DNA from: Rhodobacter sp. | GTDB lineage: Bacteria; Pseudomonadota; Alphaproteobacteria; Rhodobacterales; Rhodobacteraceae | Direction of reading: 5' to 3' | Assembly (NCBI GenBank): GCA_020637515.1 | Contig: JACKKG010000001.1 | Coordinates: 1,704,501-1,768,500, forward strand | DNA length: 64,000 nucleotides | Part shown: in pieces, positions 25,769-33,722 of the stretch | How the letters are laid out: every line of letters begins with the position of its first letter | How positions within the stretch are numbered: the first letter of the stretch is position 1 | The notes under the pieces: model-generated | What the model was told of the DNA's origin: nothing | Seen by the model: the letters and a program-made list of their open reading frames with translations, nothing else | The model's database searches: none | Program-made: the position numbers and the translations under genes

Positions 25769-27634
25769 TCAGGAGGATTCGTTGAAGAAGCCGTGGATCG
25801 CGCGGGCCATCTGTTCGGAGATTCCCGGCACCGCCATGAGGTCGCCCAGACCCGCGCGGGTCACCGCCTTGGCCGAACCGAAATGCGCCAGGAGCGCGCG
25901 TTTTCGCGCCGCGCCGACGCCCGGGATCTCATCGAGCGGGGTGCGGGTCGCGGCCTTGGCGCGGGCTGCGCGGTGGGTGCCGATGGCGAAGCGGTGGGCC
26001 TCGTCGCGCAGGCGCTGGATGAAGTAGAGCACCGGGTCGTTGTGCCGGAGTGCGAAGGGGCGTTGGCCCTTGCGGTGGAATTCCTCGCGCCCCAGGTCGC
26101 GTTCGACGCCCTTGGCGACGCCGACCGCGGGGATGTCCTCGAGGCCCAGTTCGGCCAGCGTCTCGGTCACAGCGGTGATTTGCCCGGCGCCGCCGTCGAT
26201 CAGCAGCAGGTCGGGCCAGGCCTCGGTCTGGCGGGCGGGGTCCTCTTTCAGCAGCTTGTCGAAGCGCCGCGTCAGGACCTCGCGCATCATGCCGAAATCG
26301 TCGCCCGGCGCGGTCTTGATGGTGAACTTGCGATACTGGTTCTTCATCCAGCCGTCGGCGCCTGCGACCACCATCGCGCCCACGGCGTGGGCGCCCTGGA
26401 TGTGCGAGTTGTCGTAGATCTCGATCCGGGCGGGCGGTTCGTCGAGGCCGAAGGCCTCGGCCAGGCCAGCCAGCAGGCGCGACTGAGCGGCGCTTTCCGA
26501 CATCCGGCGGCCCAGCGATTCGCGCGCGTTGCGCAGCGCGTTCTCGACCAGTTCGGCCTTTTCGCCCCGCTGAGGCACGCGCAGGTCCACGTTGCGCCCG
26601 GCGCGGGCGCTGAGCAGTTCGTGGATCAGGTCCGCGTTTTCGATCGGATGCGACAGCAGGATCTGCCGGGGCGGCGGCTTGCCGTCGTAGAATTGCGCGA
26701 GGAAGGCTTCGAGGATCTCGGCCTCGTCCGCGCCCGAGCCGGTGCGCGGATAGAAATCGCTGTTGCCCCAGCTTTGATGTGCGCGGATGAAGAAGACCTG
26801 AACGCAGGCCTGCCCCTTTTCAAGATACAATGCGACGACATCCGCCTCGTCCACGCCCTTTGGGTTGATGCCCTGGGACTGCTGCACGGCGGTCAGCGCG
26901 CGGATGCGGTCGCGCAGGGCGGCGGCGCGTTCGAATTCCATGGCGTCCGAGGCGTCCTGCATCTGCTGCGCGAGGTCCGCCTGGATGTGGGTCGTCTTGC
27001 CCGAGAGGAACCGCTCGGCGTCCGAGACGAGATCGGCGTAGGCCTCGGGCGTGACGAGATTGGTGCACGGCGCCGCGCATCGCTTGATCTGGTAGAGCAG
27101 GCAGGGCCGACTGCGGTTCTGGAACACGGAATCCGTGCAGGATCGCAAAAGGAACACTTTCTGCAACTGGTTCAGCGTCCGGTTCACCGCAGAGCCGCTG
27201 GCGAAGGGACCGAAATAGCTGCCTTTTTCGCTGCGCTTGCCGCGATGCTTGCGGATCTGGGGATAGGCGTGATTTTTCGCAATCAGGATGTTCGGAAAGC
27301 TTTTGTCGTCGCGCAGAAGCACGTTGTAGATGGGCTTCAGCTGCTTGATGAGGTTCTGCTCCAGCAGCAGGGCCTCGGTCTCGGTCCGGGTGGTCAGGAA
27401 CATCATCGACCGCGTTTCCGAGATCATCCGCGCGATCCGCGCCGAATGACCCGAGGGGCGGGCGTAGTTCGACACCCGTGCCTTGAGGTTGCGCGCCTTG
27501 CCGACATAGAGCACGCGGGCCTCGGCATCGAGCATCCGGTAGACCCCGGGCGAGCCGTCAAGACGGCGCACATAGTCGGCGATCAGCGCGTGGCCACTCA
27601 GCGGGTCCGGGGCCTGGGGCGGCGTGTCGGTCAT
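25769..27634 (-). CDS. uvrC: Excinuclease ABC subunit C
   Basis: Nucleotide-excision repair nuclease that makes the 3' and 5' cuts around lesions held by UvrB. 621 residues with the expected order: GIY-YIG domain (GVYRMLDAEARVLYVGKARN, about 30-110), Cys-rich region (CLLYQIKRCAAPC), UVR motif (DAMEFERAAALRDRIRAL), RNase H-like endonuclease domain (EIYDNSHIQGAHAVGAMVV, LLIDGGAGQ) and C-terminal helix-hairpin-helix (IPGVGAARKRALLAHFGS ... VPGISEQMARAIHGFF). Complete. The promoter should lie in the AT-rich gap 27635-27937, which also holds DnaA-box-like sites. Confidence 0.97.
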   Translation of the reverse strand: MTDTPPQAPDPLSGHALIADYVRRLDGSPGVYRMLDAEARVLYVGKARNLKARVSNYARPSGHSARIARMISETRSMMFLTTRTETEALLLEQNLIKQLKPIYNVLLRDDKSFPNILIAKNHAYPQIRKHRGKRSEKGSYFGPFASGSAVNRTLNQLQKVFLLRSCTDSVFQNRSRPCLLYQIKRCAAPCTNLVTPEAYADLVSDAERFLSGKTTHIQADLAQQMQDASDAMEFERAAALRDRIRALTAVQQSQGINPKGVDEADVVALYLEKGQACVQVFFIRAHQSWGNSDFYPRTGSGADEAEILEAFLAQFYDGKPPPRQILLSHPIENADLIHELLSARAGRNVDLRVPQRGEKAELVENALRNARESLGRRMSESAAQSRLLAGLAEAFGLDEPPARIEIYDNSHIQGAHAVGAMVVAGADGWMKNQYRKFTIKTAPGDDFGMMREVLTRRFDKLLKEDPARQTEAWPDLLLIDGGAGQITAVTETLAELGLEDIPAVGVAKGVERDLGREEFHRKGQRPFALRHNDPVLYFIQRLRDEAHRFAIGTHRAARAKAATRTPLDEIPGVGAARKRALLAHFGSAKAVTRAGLGDLMAVPGISEQMARAIHGFFNESS

Positions 27635-27937
27635 GGTGCGAAACTGTCGATGATTCTCAGGTGTGGCTGCACCTTAGCGGTGCCGAGTTCAAGGACAAAG
27701 CTTTCCACGGAATCTGTGGATAACTCTGTGGAGAGGCTGGTGGGACGTGCGAAAACGCCTTGTTTCCAGAGGGCTTCGCCGCGCTGCCCAAAAAATAGGC
27801 GGTTATGCAAGTCATTGAAAAGCCTGAAAAGAAAATCGAGCCACTTGCAACACTCTGAATTTCTTAGGGTTTTCATGACGTCTTCGTGACAGTTCGCGCG
27901 GCGGTGGACAATCCGTCGCGGGCGCTCGCATGAAGAG
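27635..27937. promoter_or_regulatory. AT-rich gap between uvrC and the SDR gene with DnaA-box cluster
   Basis: This 303-base gap holds no convincing gene. It is conspicuously more AT-rich than the rest of the window, especially 27780-27890 (CAAAAAATAGGCGG, AAAAGAAAATCG, TTTCTTAGGGTTTTC). At 27715-27723 there is TGTGGATAA, the reverse of the consensus DnaA box TTATCCACA; related sequences lie at 27702-27710 (TTTCCACGG) and 27727-27735 (TGTGGAGAG), all within 34 bases. It most simply contains the uvrC promoter with DnaA control, but a replication-related role is possible. Confidence 0.55.
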
Positions 27938-28720
27938 TCATTCCGGACCCAGGATATCGGGTGTGCGCCAGCCCAGATGCTGTCCGCCATCGACGCACAA
28001 AAGCTGCCCGGTGACGGCCGGCGCGTCCAGCAGATACCCCAGCGCGGCCGTGATGTCGGACAGGTTCGCGCCCCGCTCCAGCACCGTGCTGGCGCGTTGG
28101 CGGGCGAAATGCTGGGGGCTCTGGCGTGCGCCGATCAGCGTGGGGCCGGGGCCAATGGCATTGACGCGGATGTCGGGCGCCAGGGCCTGCGCGGTGGTGC
28201 GCGTCAGCGACCAGAGCGCGGCCTTGGCCAGCGAATAGGTCATGAACTCGGGCGTGGGTTTCAGCACGCGCTGGTCCACCATGTTCACGATCAGCCCCCG
28301 GGCGAGAGGCTCGCCGGCGGCATCGCGCGCGCCTTTGGGGCATTGCGCGGCGAACTGCTGGGTCAGCAGGAACGGCGCCCGCAGGTTCGAGCCGATGTGC
28401 CGGTCCCAACTGGAGCGGGTGGCGCTGTGGATGGTGTCGTATTCAAAGATCGAGGCGTTGTTGACCAGCACCGTCAGCGGCCCGCCCAGGGCCTTTGCCG
28501 CGGCGGGGATCAGGGCGGTTGTCGCGTCCTCGTCCAGCAGGTCGGCGGGCAGGGACACGGCGCGGACGCCCAGGGCGCGCGCCTCGGCGGCGGCGCTGTC
28601 GGCGCCCTCGGCGCTGGTGGCGTAGTGCAGCGCCACATCCAGCCCGCGACCCGCCAGATACAGCGCCATGGCCCGGCCCAGCCGTTGCCCCGCGCCGGTG
28701 ATCAGTGCCTTGCCCGACAT
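27938..28720 (-). CDS. SDR family oxidoreductase, pteridine reductase/FolM-like
   Basis: A 260-residue short-chain dehydrogenase/reductase. NAD(P) binding: ALITGAGQRLGRAMAL; NNASIFEYD; catalytic YSLAK (Tyr/Lys) in PEFMTYSLAKAALWSLTRT; C-terminus VTGQLLCVDGGQHLGW. The GLIVNMVDQRV stretch and the NNASIFE/DGGQHL segments resemble pteridine reductases and FolM (dihydromonapterin reductase), so a pterin substrate is a reasonable guess, not proven. Start at 28720 (MSGKALITG), chosen because the Rossmann strand begins there. It ends beside the AT-rich gap and is 7 bases downstream of the Ca2+/Na+ exchanger gene, thus probably the last gene of that leftward operon. Confidence 0.8.
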   Translation of the reverse strand: MSGKALITGAGQRLGRAMALYLAGRGLDVALHYATSAEGADSAAAEARALGVRAVSLPADLLDEDATTALIPAAAKALGGPLTVLVNNASIFEYDTIHSATRSSWDRHIGSNLRAPFLLTQQFAAQCPKGARDAAGEPLARGLIVNMVDQRVLKPTPEFMTYSLAKAALWSLTRTTAQALAPDIRVNAIGPGPTLIGARQSPQHFARQRASTVLERGANLSDITAALGYLLDAPAVTGQLLCVDGGQHLGWRTPDILGPE

Positions 28721-28727
28721 GTGCCCC

Positions 28728-29660
28728 TCAGAACAGCCACAACAGGTAAAGGACATAAAGCGCGATCAGGCCGGCGCCAACCGTCTTGCCGATGCTGCGC
28801 CCGGTCAGAACGAAGCCGCCCAGCAGCAGCGCCGTCGCCACCATGACCCAGATGTCGAAATGCAGCATGGATTGGGGCACCGGCAGCGGTCCGACCAGCG
28901 TGGTCACGCCGATGATGCCCAGCAGGTTGAAGATGTTGGACCCGATCACGTTCCCCATCGCCACGCCGGCCTGACGGCGGATCGCGGCGGCGGTGGTGGT
29001 GGCCAGTTCGGGCAACGACGTGCCGATCGCCACCAGGGTCAGACCGATCACCGCCTCGCTGACCCCCAGCGCGGTGGCGACGTTGACCGCGCCTTCGACC
29101 AGCAGGTTCGCGCCGAGCGGCAGGCCGATCAGCCCGCCCGCCAGATACAGGGCGATGCGCAGGCCCGAGATCCCGTCCTCGACCCCCTCCAGTTCGACGG
29201 TTTCACTGGCGCGATGGTCGCGGGCGCGGGTGTAGGAGTTCCACAACATCGCCGCCAGGCCGGCCAGCAGCACCAGCCCGTGGGGCCAGGTCATCGGGCC
29301 AAGATAGGCCATCACCACGAACAGCAGCGTCGCCGCCATCATCACCAGGAAATCGTGCATCAGTTCGCGCGATACGGGCACCGCGGTGATCAGCGCGGGC
29401 ACGCCCAGCACCACCAGGATGTTGGCGATGTTCGAACCCACGACATTGCCCAGCGCCAGCGCGGGCGCGTGGTCGAGCGTTGCCTGGACGGACACCAGCA
29501 ATTCGGGCGCCGAGGTGCCGAAGGCCACCACGGTCAAGCCGACGATCAGCGCCGGGACCCCCAGCCTGAGGCTGAGATTGACCGCGCCCTTGACCAGCGC
29601 GTCGCCGGCCAGCACCAGCAGGACCAGCCCGCCCAGGATCATCAGAATGTCGAAAACCAT
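28728..29660 (-). CDS. Calcium/sodium antiporter (CaCA family, YrbG-like)
   Basis: A 310-residue inner-membrane exchanger with about ten helices in two inverted halves. Each half has the family's alpha repeat: VVAFGTSAPELLVSVQ ... GNVVGSNIANIL in the first and VAIGTSLPELATTTAA ... GNVIGSNIFNLLG in the second, with the acidic residues that bind Na+/Ca2+. An acidic cytosolic loop (ETVELEGVEDG) lies between. The start at 29660 overlaps the stop of the zinc-ribbon gene by one base (TGATG), so it is coupled to it. Confidence 0.93.
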   Translation of the reverse strand: MVFDILMILGGLVLLVLAGDALVKGAVNLSLRLGVPALIVGLTVVAFGTSAPELLVSVQATLDHAPALALGNVVGSNIANILVVLGVPALITAVPVSRELMHDFLVMMAATLLFVVMAYLGPMTWPHGLVLLAGLAAMLWNSYTRARDHRASETVELEGVEDGISGLRIALYLAGGLIGLPLGANLLVEGAVNVATALGVSEAVIGLTLVAIGTSLPELATTTAAAIRRQAGVAMGNVIGSNIFNLLGIIGVTTLVGPLPVPQSMLHFDIWVMVATALLLGGFVLTGRSIGKTVGAGLIALYVLYLLWLF

Positions 29661-29845
29661 CAGCGATACCTGCAATCTGGACGGCTACAACCCGCCGGAG
29701 TGTCGGAAAAGTGCACGCGCTTGCAGGTCGGGCAACGCAGGCGATCCAGCGTGGGGCGTCGCGGGCGTCGGGGTCGCAGCGCCTTCTGGATCATCGCCAT
29801 CACGGCGATGAAGATCAGGAACAGGACGACGACGCGCAGGATCAT
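29660..29845 (-). CDS. Small membrane-anchored zinc-ribbon-like protein
   Basis: A 61-residue protein: one N-terminal transmembrane helix (LRVVVLFLIFIAVMAMIQKAL), a basic linker (RPRRPRRPT), then a four-Cys cluster (LRCPTCKRVHFSDTPAGCSRPDC), consistent with a small zinc finger on the cytosolic face. It is encoded in a tight chain: its ATG is one base after the S49 peptidase stop and its stop overlaps the antiporter start. The gene is too compact and well coupled to be accidental. Function unknown; the neighbours suggest a membrane-associated role. Confidence 0.72.
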   Translation of the reverse strand: MILRVVVLFLIFIAVMAMIQKALRPRRPRRPTLDRLRCPTCKRVHFSDTPAGCSRPDCRYR

Positions 29846-29846
29846 G

Positions 29847-30656
29847 TCACAATCCCAACCGGGCCCAGAGCGCCGCTTCCTCGACGCCGGCGAGGGCGTC
29901 CTGGGCCAGCGACAGGCCCAGCCGCGACCACAGCGGCCGGCGCGTGCCAAAGCTGCGAAAGCGAACCCGCTTGCCGTAGCGGGCCTTCAGCACCGGGGTG
30001 GCGTGGCCGATCCCGTCGGCCAGGCCCAGCCGGACGGCCTCGTCCCCCAGCCAGAAGCGGCCGTCGAACAGATCGGTCCCGGTGGACAGGGCGCCGCCGC
30101 GCCGGTCGGTCACGTGGTCGATGAACACGCGGTGCATCTGTTCGAGCAGCGCCTCGAGCCGCGCGACGTCCTCGGGGGTTTCCGGGCGGAACGGGTCGAG
30201 CTGGCTTTTCGACTGCCCGGCGGTATGCACGCGCCGTTCGACCCCCAGCTTCTCGATCGCGCCGCTCAGTCCGAACCCGGCCGAGATCACGCCGATCGAT
30301 CCCAGGATCGACGCGCGGTCGCAATGGATGTCGTCGGCGGCGCTGGCGATCCAGTAACCGCCCGAGGCGGCGGCGTCCTCGACAAAGGCGTGGACCGGGA
30401 CGCCGGTTTCCTCGGCCAGGCGGCGGATGCGGGCGCCGATCAGCGCCGACTGCACCGGCGAGCCACCCGGCGAGTTGACGATCAACGCCACCGCCTTTGG
30501 CCGGCCGGTGCGAAAGGCGCGCTCAAGCAGCGGGCCGCAACCGGCGTCCGACAACCGGCCACGCCCGCCTGCGGCGATCATGCCTTGCATGCGGACGACA
30601 TTCACGCGGGGGGCGCGCCGAAAGGGCCGCGTAAGCAGGGCGAGCGGGTTCATCAT
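29847..30656 (-). CDS. S49 family signal peptide peptidase-like protein (SppA/SohB)
   Basis: A 269-residue Ser-Lys protease of the ClpP-like S49 family. The nucleophile is Ser98 in VEDAAASGGYWIASAADDI and the general base Lys150 in TAGQSKSQLDPF; INSPGGSP is the oxyanion region (here VNSPGGSPVQSAL). There is no obvious long transmembrane helix at the N-terminus, only a weakly hydrophobic start, so it is a short, possibly cytosolic-facing member. It probably cleaves residual signal peptides or membrane fragments. First gene of the peptidase, zinc-ribbon, exchanger, SDR operon. Confidence 0.86.
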   Translation of the reverse strand: MMNPLALLTRPFRRAPRVNVVRMQGMIAAGGRGRLSDAGCGPLLERAFRTGRPKAVALIVNSPGGSPVQSALIGARIRRLAEETGVPVHAFVEDAAASGGYWIASAADDIHCDRASILGSIGVISAGFGLSGAIEKLGVERRVHTAGQSKSQLDPFRPETPEDVARLEALLEQMHRVFIDHVTDRRGGALSTGTDLFDGRFWLGDEAVRLGLADGIGHATPVLKARYGKRVRFRSFGTRRPLWSRLGLSLAQDALAGVEEAALWARLGL

Positions 30657-30720
30657 GCGCCCGATGTAAGGGGCGCCTCTGGGGGGGGCAAGAGACGGCG
30701 CCGGAAAAAGGCCGTGCTTG

Positions 30721-31329
30721 TCAGCTTTCCGCGTCGCGGTGCTGGACGATCAGCCGATAAACCTGCCGCGCGTCGTCGATCTGGCGGAACCCCACCGGCA
30801 CGCGGACGGATTGGCGGCGCGCGGTGCCCATGGTCATCCCCGAACTGGAGCGGCGGCGCGTGGTGTAATTGCGGATGTCCTCGGCAAACCAGACCGAACC
30901 GGGGGTGCCGTCGTCGAGGCTGGGCGCCACCATGTCGTCGAACCCGATGCGGCGCAGCTTGCGCTTGCCCAGCGTGTCGGTGGCGATATAGGCCGCGCGG
31001 TTGCTGAGCGTGTACCAGGTGCGTCGGCGCGCATAGGCATCCCAGAAGATCCGCCCCACCAGCATGTAAAGACCAACCGCGACAAACGGCAGGCCAAACA
31101 GGGGGAACAGGCTGCCGATCAGGTCAAACGACGATCCGGAATGCGTCATCCGCGCCATCGTGGCGGCGCCAAAGACCCAGAAAATCGCGAAACCGCCAAA
31201 GAACAGGCCGAAAACGCTTTCGAACCGGATCAGGTCGGACCAGAGGATGCCGCCGCGTGGGCGCCCCTGCCACAGCACGCTCTCACCGTCCGCGAAAATG
31301 CCTTCCCAGCCTGTCGGGGTGGTCGCCAT
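30721..31329 (-). CDS. Membrane protein with a PH-like cytosolic domain, function unknown
   Basis: A 202-residue protein. Residues 1-25 contain EGIFADGESVLWQGRP, the entry motif of bacterial PH-like membrane proteins; two helices follow (FGLFFGGFAIFWVFGAATM, LFPLFGLPFVAVGLYMLVGRIFW), then a C-terminal domain with TWYTLSNRAAYIATDTLGKRKLRRI, the usual strand pattern of these proteins. AGGAGG before ATG 31329 fixes the start. It lies 63 bases downstream of pyrB on the same strand. No enzyme motif is seen; it has no resemblance to aspartate carbamoyltransferase despite the position. Confidence 0.72.
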   Translation of the reverse strand: MATTPTGWEGIFADGESVLWQGRPRGGILWSDLIRFESVFGLFFGGFAIFWVFGAATMARMTHSGSSFDLIGSLFPLFGLPFVAVGLYMLVGRIFWDAYARRRTWYTLSNRAAYIATDTLGKRKLRRIGFDDMVAPSLDDGTPGSVWFAEDIRNYTTRRRSSSGMTMGTARRQSVRVPVGFRQIDDARQVYRLIVQHRDAES

Positions 31330-31392
31330 CAATGCCTCCTGCCAAGTCACGCCTGAAAATCGGCACGATGGTGGCAAGCCGACAGCGGTGGG

Positions 31393-32340
31393 TCAAGCCG
31401 GCGTCGCGTGCCGGTGCGCGAGGTTGCGCGCCAGCAGGTCCATCGCCGCCATGCGCACGGCGACGCCCATTTCCACCTGCTCCTGGATGACCGAGCGGTT
31501 GATATCGTCGGCGATGGTGCCGTCGATCTCGACCCCGCGGTTCATGGGGCCCGGGTGCATGACGATGGCGTCGTCCCTGGCAAAGGCCAGCTTTTCCGCG
31601 TCCAGGCCGTAGCGGTGATAGTATTCCCTCTCGGACGGGATGAAGCCGCCGTCCATGCGCTCTTTCTGAAGCCGCAGCATCATGACGACATCGGCGCCTT
31701 GCAGGCCCTTTTGCATGTCGTCGTAGACCTCGCAGCCGAACTCCTGCACGCCGGCGGGCATCAGCGTCGGGGGGCCGATCAGGCGCACGCGGTTTTCCAT
31801 CTTGCCCAGCAGGATCAGGTTCGACCGCGCGACCCGGCTGTGGGCGATGTCGCCGCAGATCGCCACCGTCAGGCGGTGCAGGCGGCCCTTCTTGCGGCGG
31901 ATTGTCAGCGCGTCCAGCAGCGCCTGGGTCGGGTGCTCGTGCTTGCCGTCCCCGGCGTTCAGCACGGCGCAGTTGACCTTTTCCGCCAGCAGATTGACCG
32001 CGCCGGAATGGGGGTGGCGGACGACCAGCAGATCGGGGTGCATCGCGTTCAGCGTCAGCGCCGTGTCGATCAGCGTCTCGCCCTTTTTCACGCTCGAGGT
32101 TTGCATCGCCATGTTCATCACATCCGCGCCCAGACGTTTGCCGGCCAGTTCGAAACTGGCCTGCGTGCGCGTCGAATTCTCGAAGAACATGTTGATCTGG
32201 GTCAGGCCCTTCAGCACCTCGCGGTGCTTGTCGCCCGACCTGTTGAGGGTGACGTAATCATCGGCCAGATCGAGGATCGCGGTGATCTCGGACGGGTGCA
32301 GGGGCTCGATGCCCAGCAGGTGGCGTTGGGTAAAGGACAT
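31393..32340 (-). CDS. pyrB: Aspartate carbamoyltransferase catalytic subunit
   Basis: Second step of pyrimidine synthesis: carbamoyl phosphate plus aspartate to carbamoyl aspartate. 315 residues. The carbamoyl-phosphate loop is MFFENSTRTQASFELAGKRLG, aspartate-binding and domain-closing elements include HPHSGAVNLLAEK, HPTQALLDALTIRR and MHPGPMNRGVEI. No pyrI regulatory-chain gene and no pyrC-like gene lie beside it here. Start at 32340 is the Met preceding SFTQRHLLGIEPL. The upstream frame is open far beyond but is antisense to the alcohol dehydrogenase gene. Confidence 0.96.
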   Translation of the reverse strand: MSFTQRHLLGIEPLHPSEITAILDLADDYVTLNRSGDKHREVLKGLTQINMFFENSTRTQASFELAGKRLGADVMNMAMQTSSVKKGETLIDTALTLNAMHPDLLVVRHPHSGAVNLLAEKVNCAVLNAGDGKHEHPTQALLDALTIRRKKGRLHRLTVAICGDIAHSRVARSNLILLGKMENRVRLIGPPTLMPAGVQEFGCEVYDDMQKGLQGADVVMMLRLQKERMDGGFIPSEREYYHRYGLDAEKLAFARDDAIVMHPGPMNRGVEIDGTIADDINRSVIQEQVEMGVAVRMAAMDLLARNLAHRHATPA

Positions 32341-32466
32341 GGCGGACCTCTCAGGCCTTTGGCCGGGGTATAGAAAGCGGGGCGGCGCGGGGCAAGGGGA
32401 AAGCCCGGCATTGCCCGGCGGGGGGAAAGGTGCTGACATGGGGCGCCGACAACGAAAGGGCTGCCC

Positions 32467-33615
32467 ATGCCACCCAGCGCCACCTGGTCCTATCCCACCG
32501 CAATCCGGTTCGGCGCGGGGCGCCTGCAAGAGTTGCCCCAGGCCTGTGCCGCGGCCGGCATCCGGCGGCCCCTGCTGGTCACCGACCGCGGCCTGGCCAC
32601 GCTGGCGATCACGGCGCGCGCGGCCGCGATCCTCGAGGAAGCGGGGCTGGGCCGCGCCTTGTTCGCCGAGGTCGATCCCAACCCGACCGAGGCCAACCTG
32701 AAGGCCGGGCTCGCCGCCTTTCACGCGGGGGACCATGACGGCGTGGTGGCCTTTGGCGGCGGGTCCGGGCTGGATCTGGGCAAGCTGATCGCCTTCATGG
32801 CCGGGCAGACGCGACCGGTCTGGGATTTCGCGGATGTGGGCGACTGGTGGACCCGCGCCGACGCGGCCGCGATTCGGCCCATCGTCGCGGTGCCGACCAC
32901 CGCGGGCACCGGCTCCGAGGTCGGGCGGGCCTCGGTCCTGACGAATGTCGAGACGCATGAAAAGACGATCATCTTCCATCCGCGGCTGTTGCCGTCGGTG
33001 GTCATTTCCGACCCTGAGCTGACCATCGGTCTGCCGCCGGCGATCACCGCCGGCACCGGAATGGACGCGTTCGCGCATTGCCTCGAGGCCTATTGCTCGC
33101 CGCATTTCCACCCTATGAGCCAGGGCATCGCGCTGGAGGGCATGCGCCTGGTCAACGAGGCGCTGCCACGCGCCCATGCCGACGGTGCCGATCTCGAGGC
33201 GCGCGGCCAGATGATGGCGGCGGCGATGATGGGGGCGGTCGCCTTTCAAAAGGGGCTGGGCGCGATCCACGCGATCAGCCATCCGGTCGGCGCGCTTTAT
33301 GGCACCCATCACGGCACGACCAACGCGGCGGTGATGGTGCCGGTGCTGGACGCCAACCAGCCGGCGATCGCTGACCGGCTGGCGCGCGCGGCCGACTATC
33401 TGGGGATCGCGGGCGGGTTCGACGGGTTTCGCGCGCATGTGCGCCAGCGGATCGCGGATCTGGGTCTGCCGCACAATCTGACCGCGCTGGGCATCGCCCA
33501 CCCCGATCACGACGCCCTTCTGGCCGGCGCGCTCAAGGACCCCTCGACCGCAGGCAATCCGGTGCCGATGACGGCCGCGTTTACCCGCACGCTGATTGCC
33601 GCCTGCTTCGACTGA
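32467..33615 (+). CDS. Iron-containing alcohol dehydrogenase
   Basis: A 382-residue group III alcohol dehydrogenase, NAD(P)-dependent with one Fe2+ per subunit. The Rossmann half carries AFGGGSGLDLGKLIAF and VPTTAGTGSEVGRASVLT; the metal-binding region shows AGTGMDAFAHCLEAYCSPHFHP and AISHPVGALYGTHHGTTNAAVM with the conserved His ligands. Substrate unspecified: members oxidise or reduce simple alcohols and aldehydes, lactaldehyde, or 1,3-propanediol. It is divergent from pyrB with 126 bases between, and separated by 107 bases from the amidohydrolase operon downstream. Confidence 0.9.
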   Translation: MPPSATWSYPTAIRFGAGRLQELPQACAAAGIRRPLLVTDRGLATLAITARAAAILEEAGLGRALFAEVDPNPTEANLKAGLAAFHAGDHDGVVAFGGGSGLDLGKLIAFMAGQTRPVWDFADVGDWWTRADAAAIRPIVAVPTTAGTGSEVGRASVLTNVETHEKTIIFHPRLLPSVVISDPELTIGLPPAITAGTGMDAFAHCLEAYCSPHFHPMSQGIALEGMRLVNEALPRAHADGADLEARGQMMAAAMMGAVAFQKGLGAIHAISHPVGALYGTHHGTTNAAVMVPVLDANQPAIADRLARAADYLGIAGGFDGFRAHVRQRIADLGLPHNLTALGIAHPDHDALLAGALKDPSTAGNPVPMTAAFTRTLIAACFD

Positions 33616-33678
33616 CGGGCTGCCGGTTTTTGGTGCAGCCCGGGGTTTTCACGCGGCCTCCGGCACCGCACGGTTGCT

Positions 33679-33700
33679 ATTTGATCAAATAATTGCTCAA
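33679..33700 (+). promoter_or_regulatory. Candidate operator upstream of the amidohydrolase-ABC operon
   Basis: ATTTGATCAAAT (33679-33690) is a perfect 12-base palindrome, followed by AATTGCTCAA so that TTGATCAA and TTGCTCAA form two half-sites spaced 12 bases start to start. It lies about 25-45 bases before the amidohydrolase start in an otherwise GC-rich region and looks like a binding site for a dimeric regulator. No regulator gene is adjacent. Confidence 0.55.
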
Positions 33701-33722
33701 CTCGACCGAAAGGACATCCTGC

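Noticed and set aside
25730..27889. Long + strand open frame opposite uvrC
   Set aside because: Antisense to the complete uvrC; conserved UvrC domains account for the openness of the third codon position.
27635..27937. Calling the gap the chromosomal replication origin
   Set aside because: Only one exact DnaA box is visible and none of the usual origin neighbours (hemE, parAB, gidB, rho) lies nearby, so it is reported as a candidate only.
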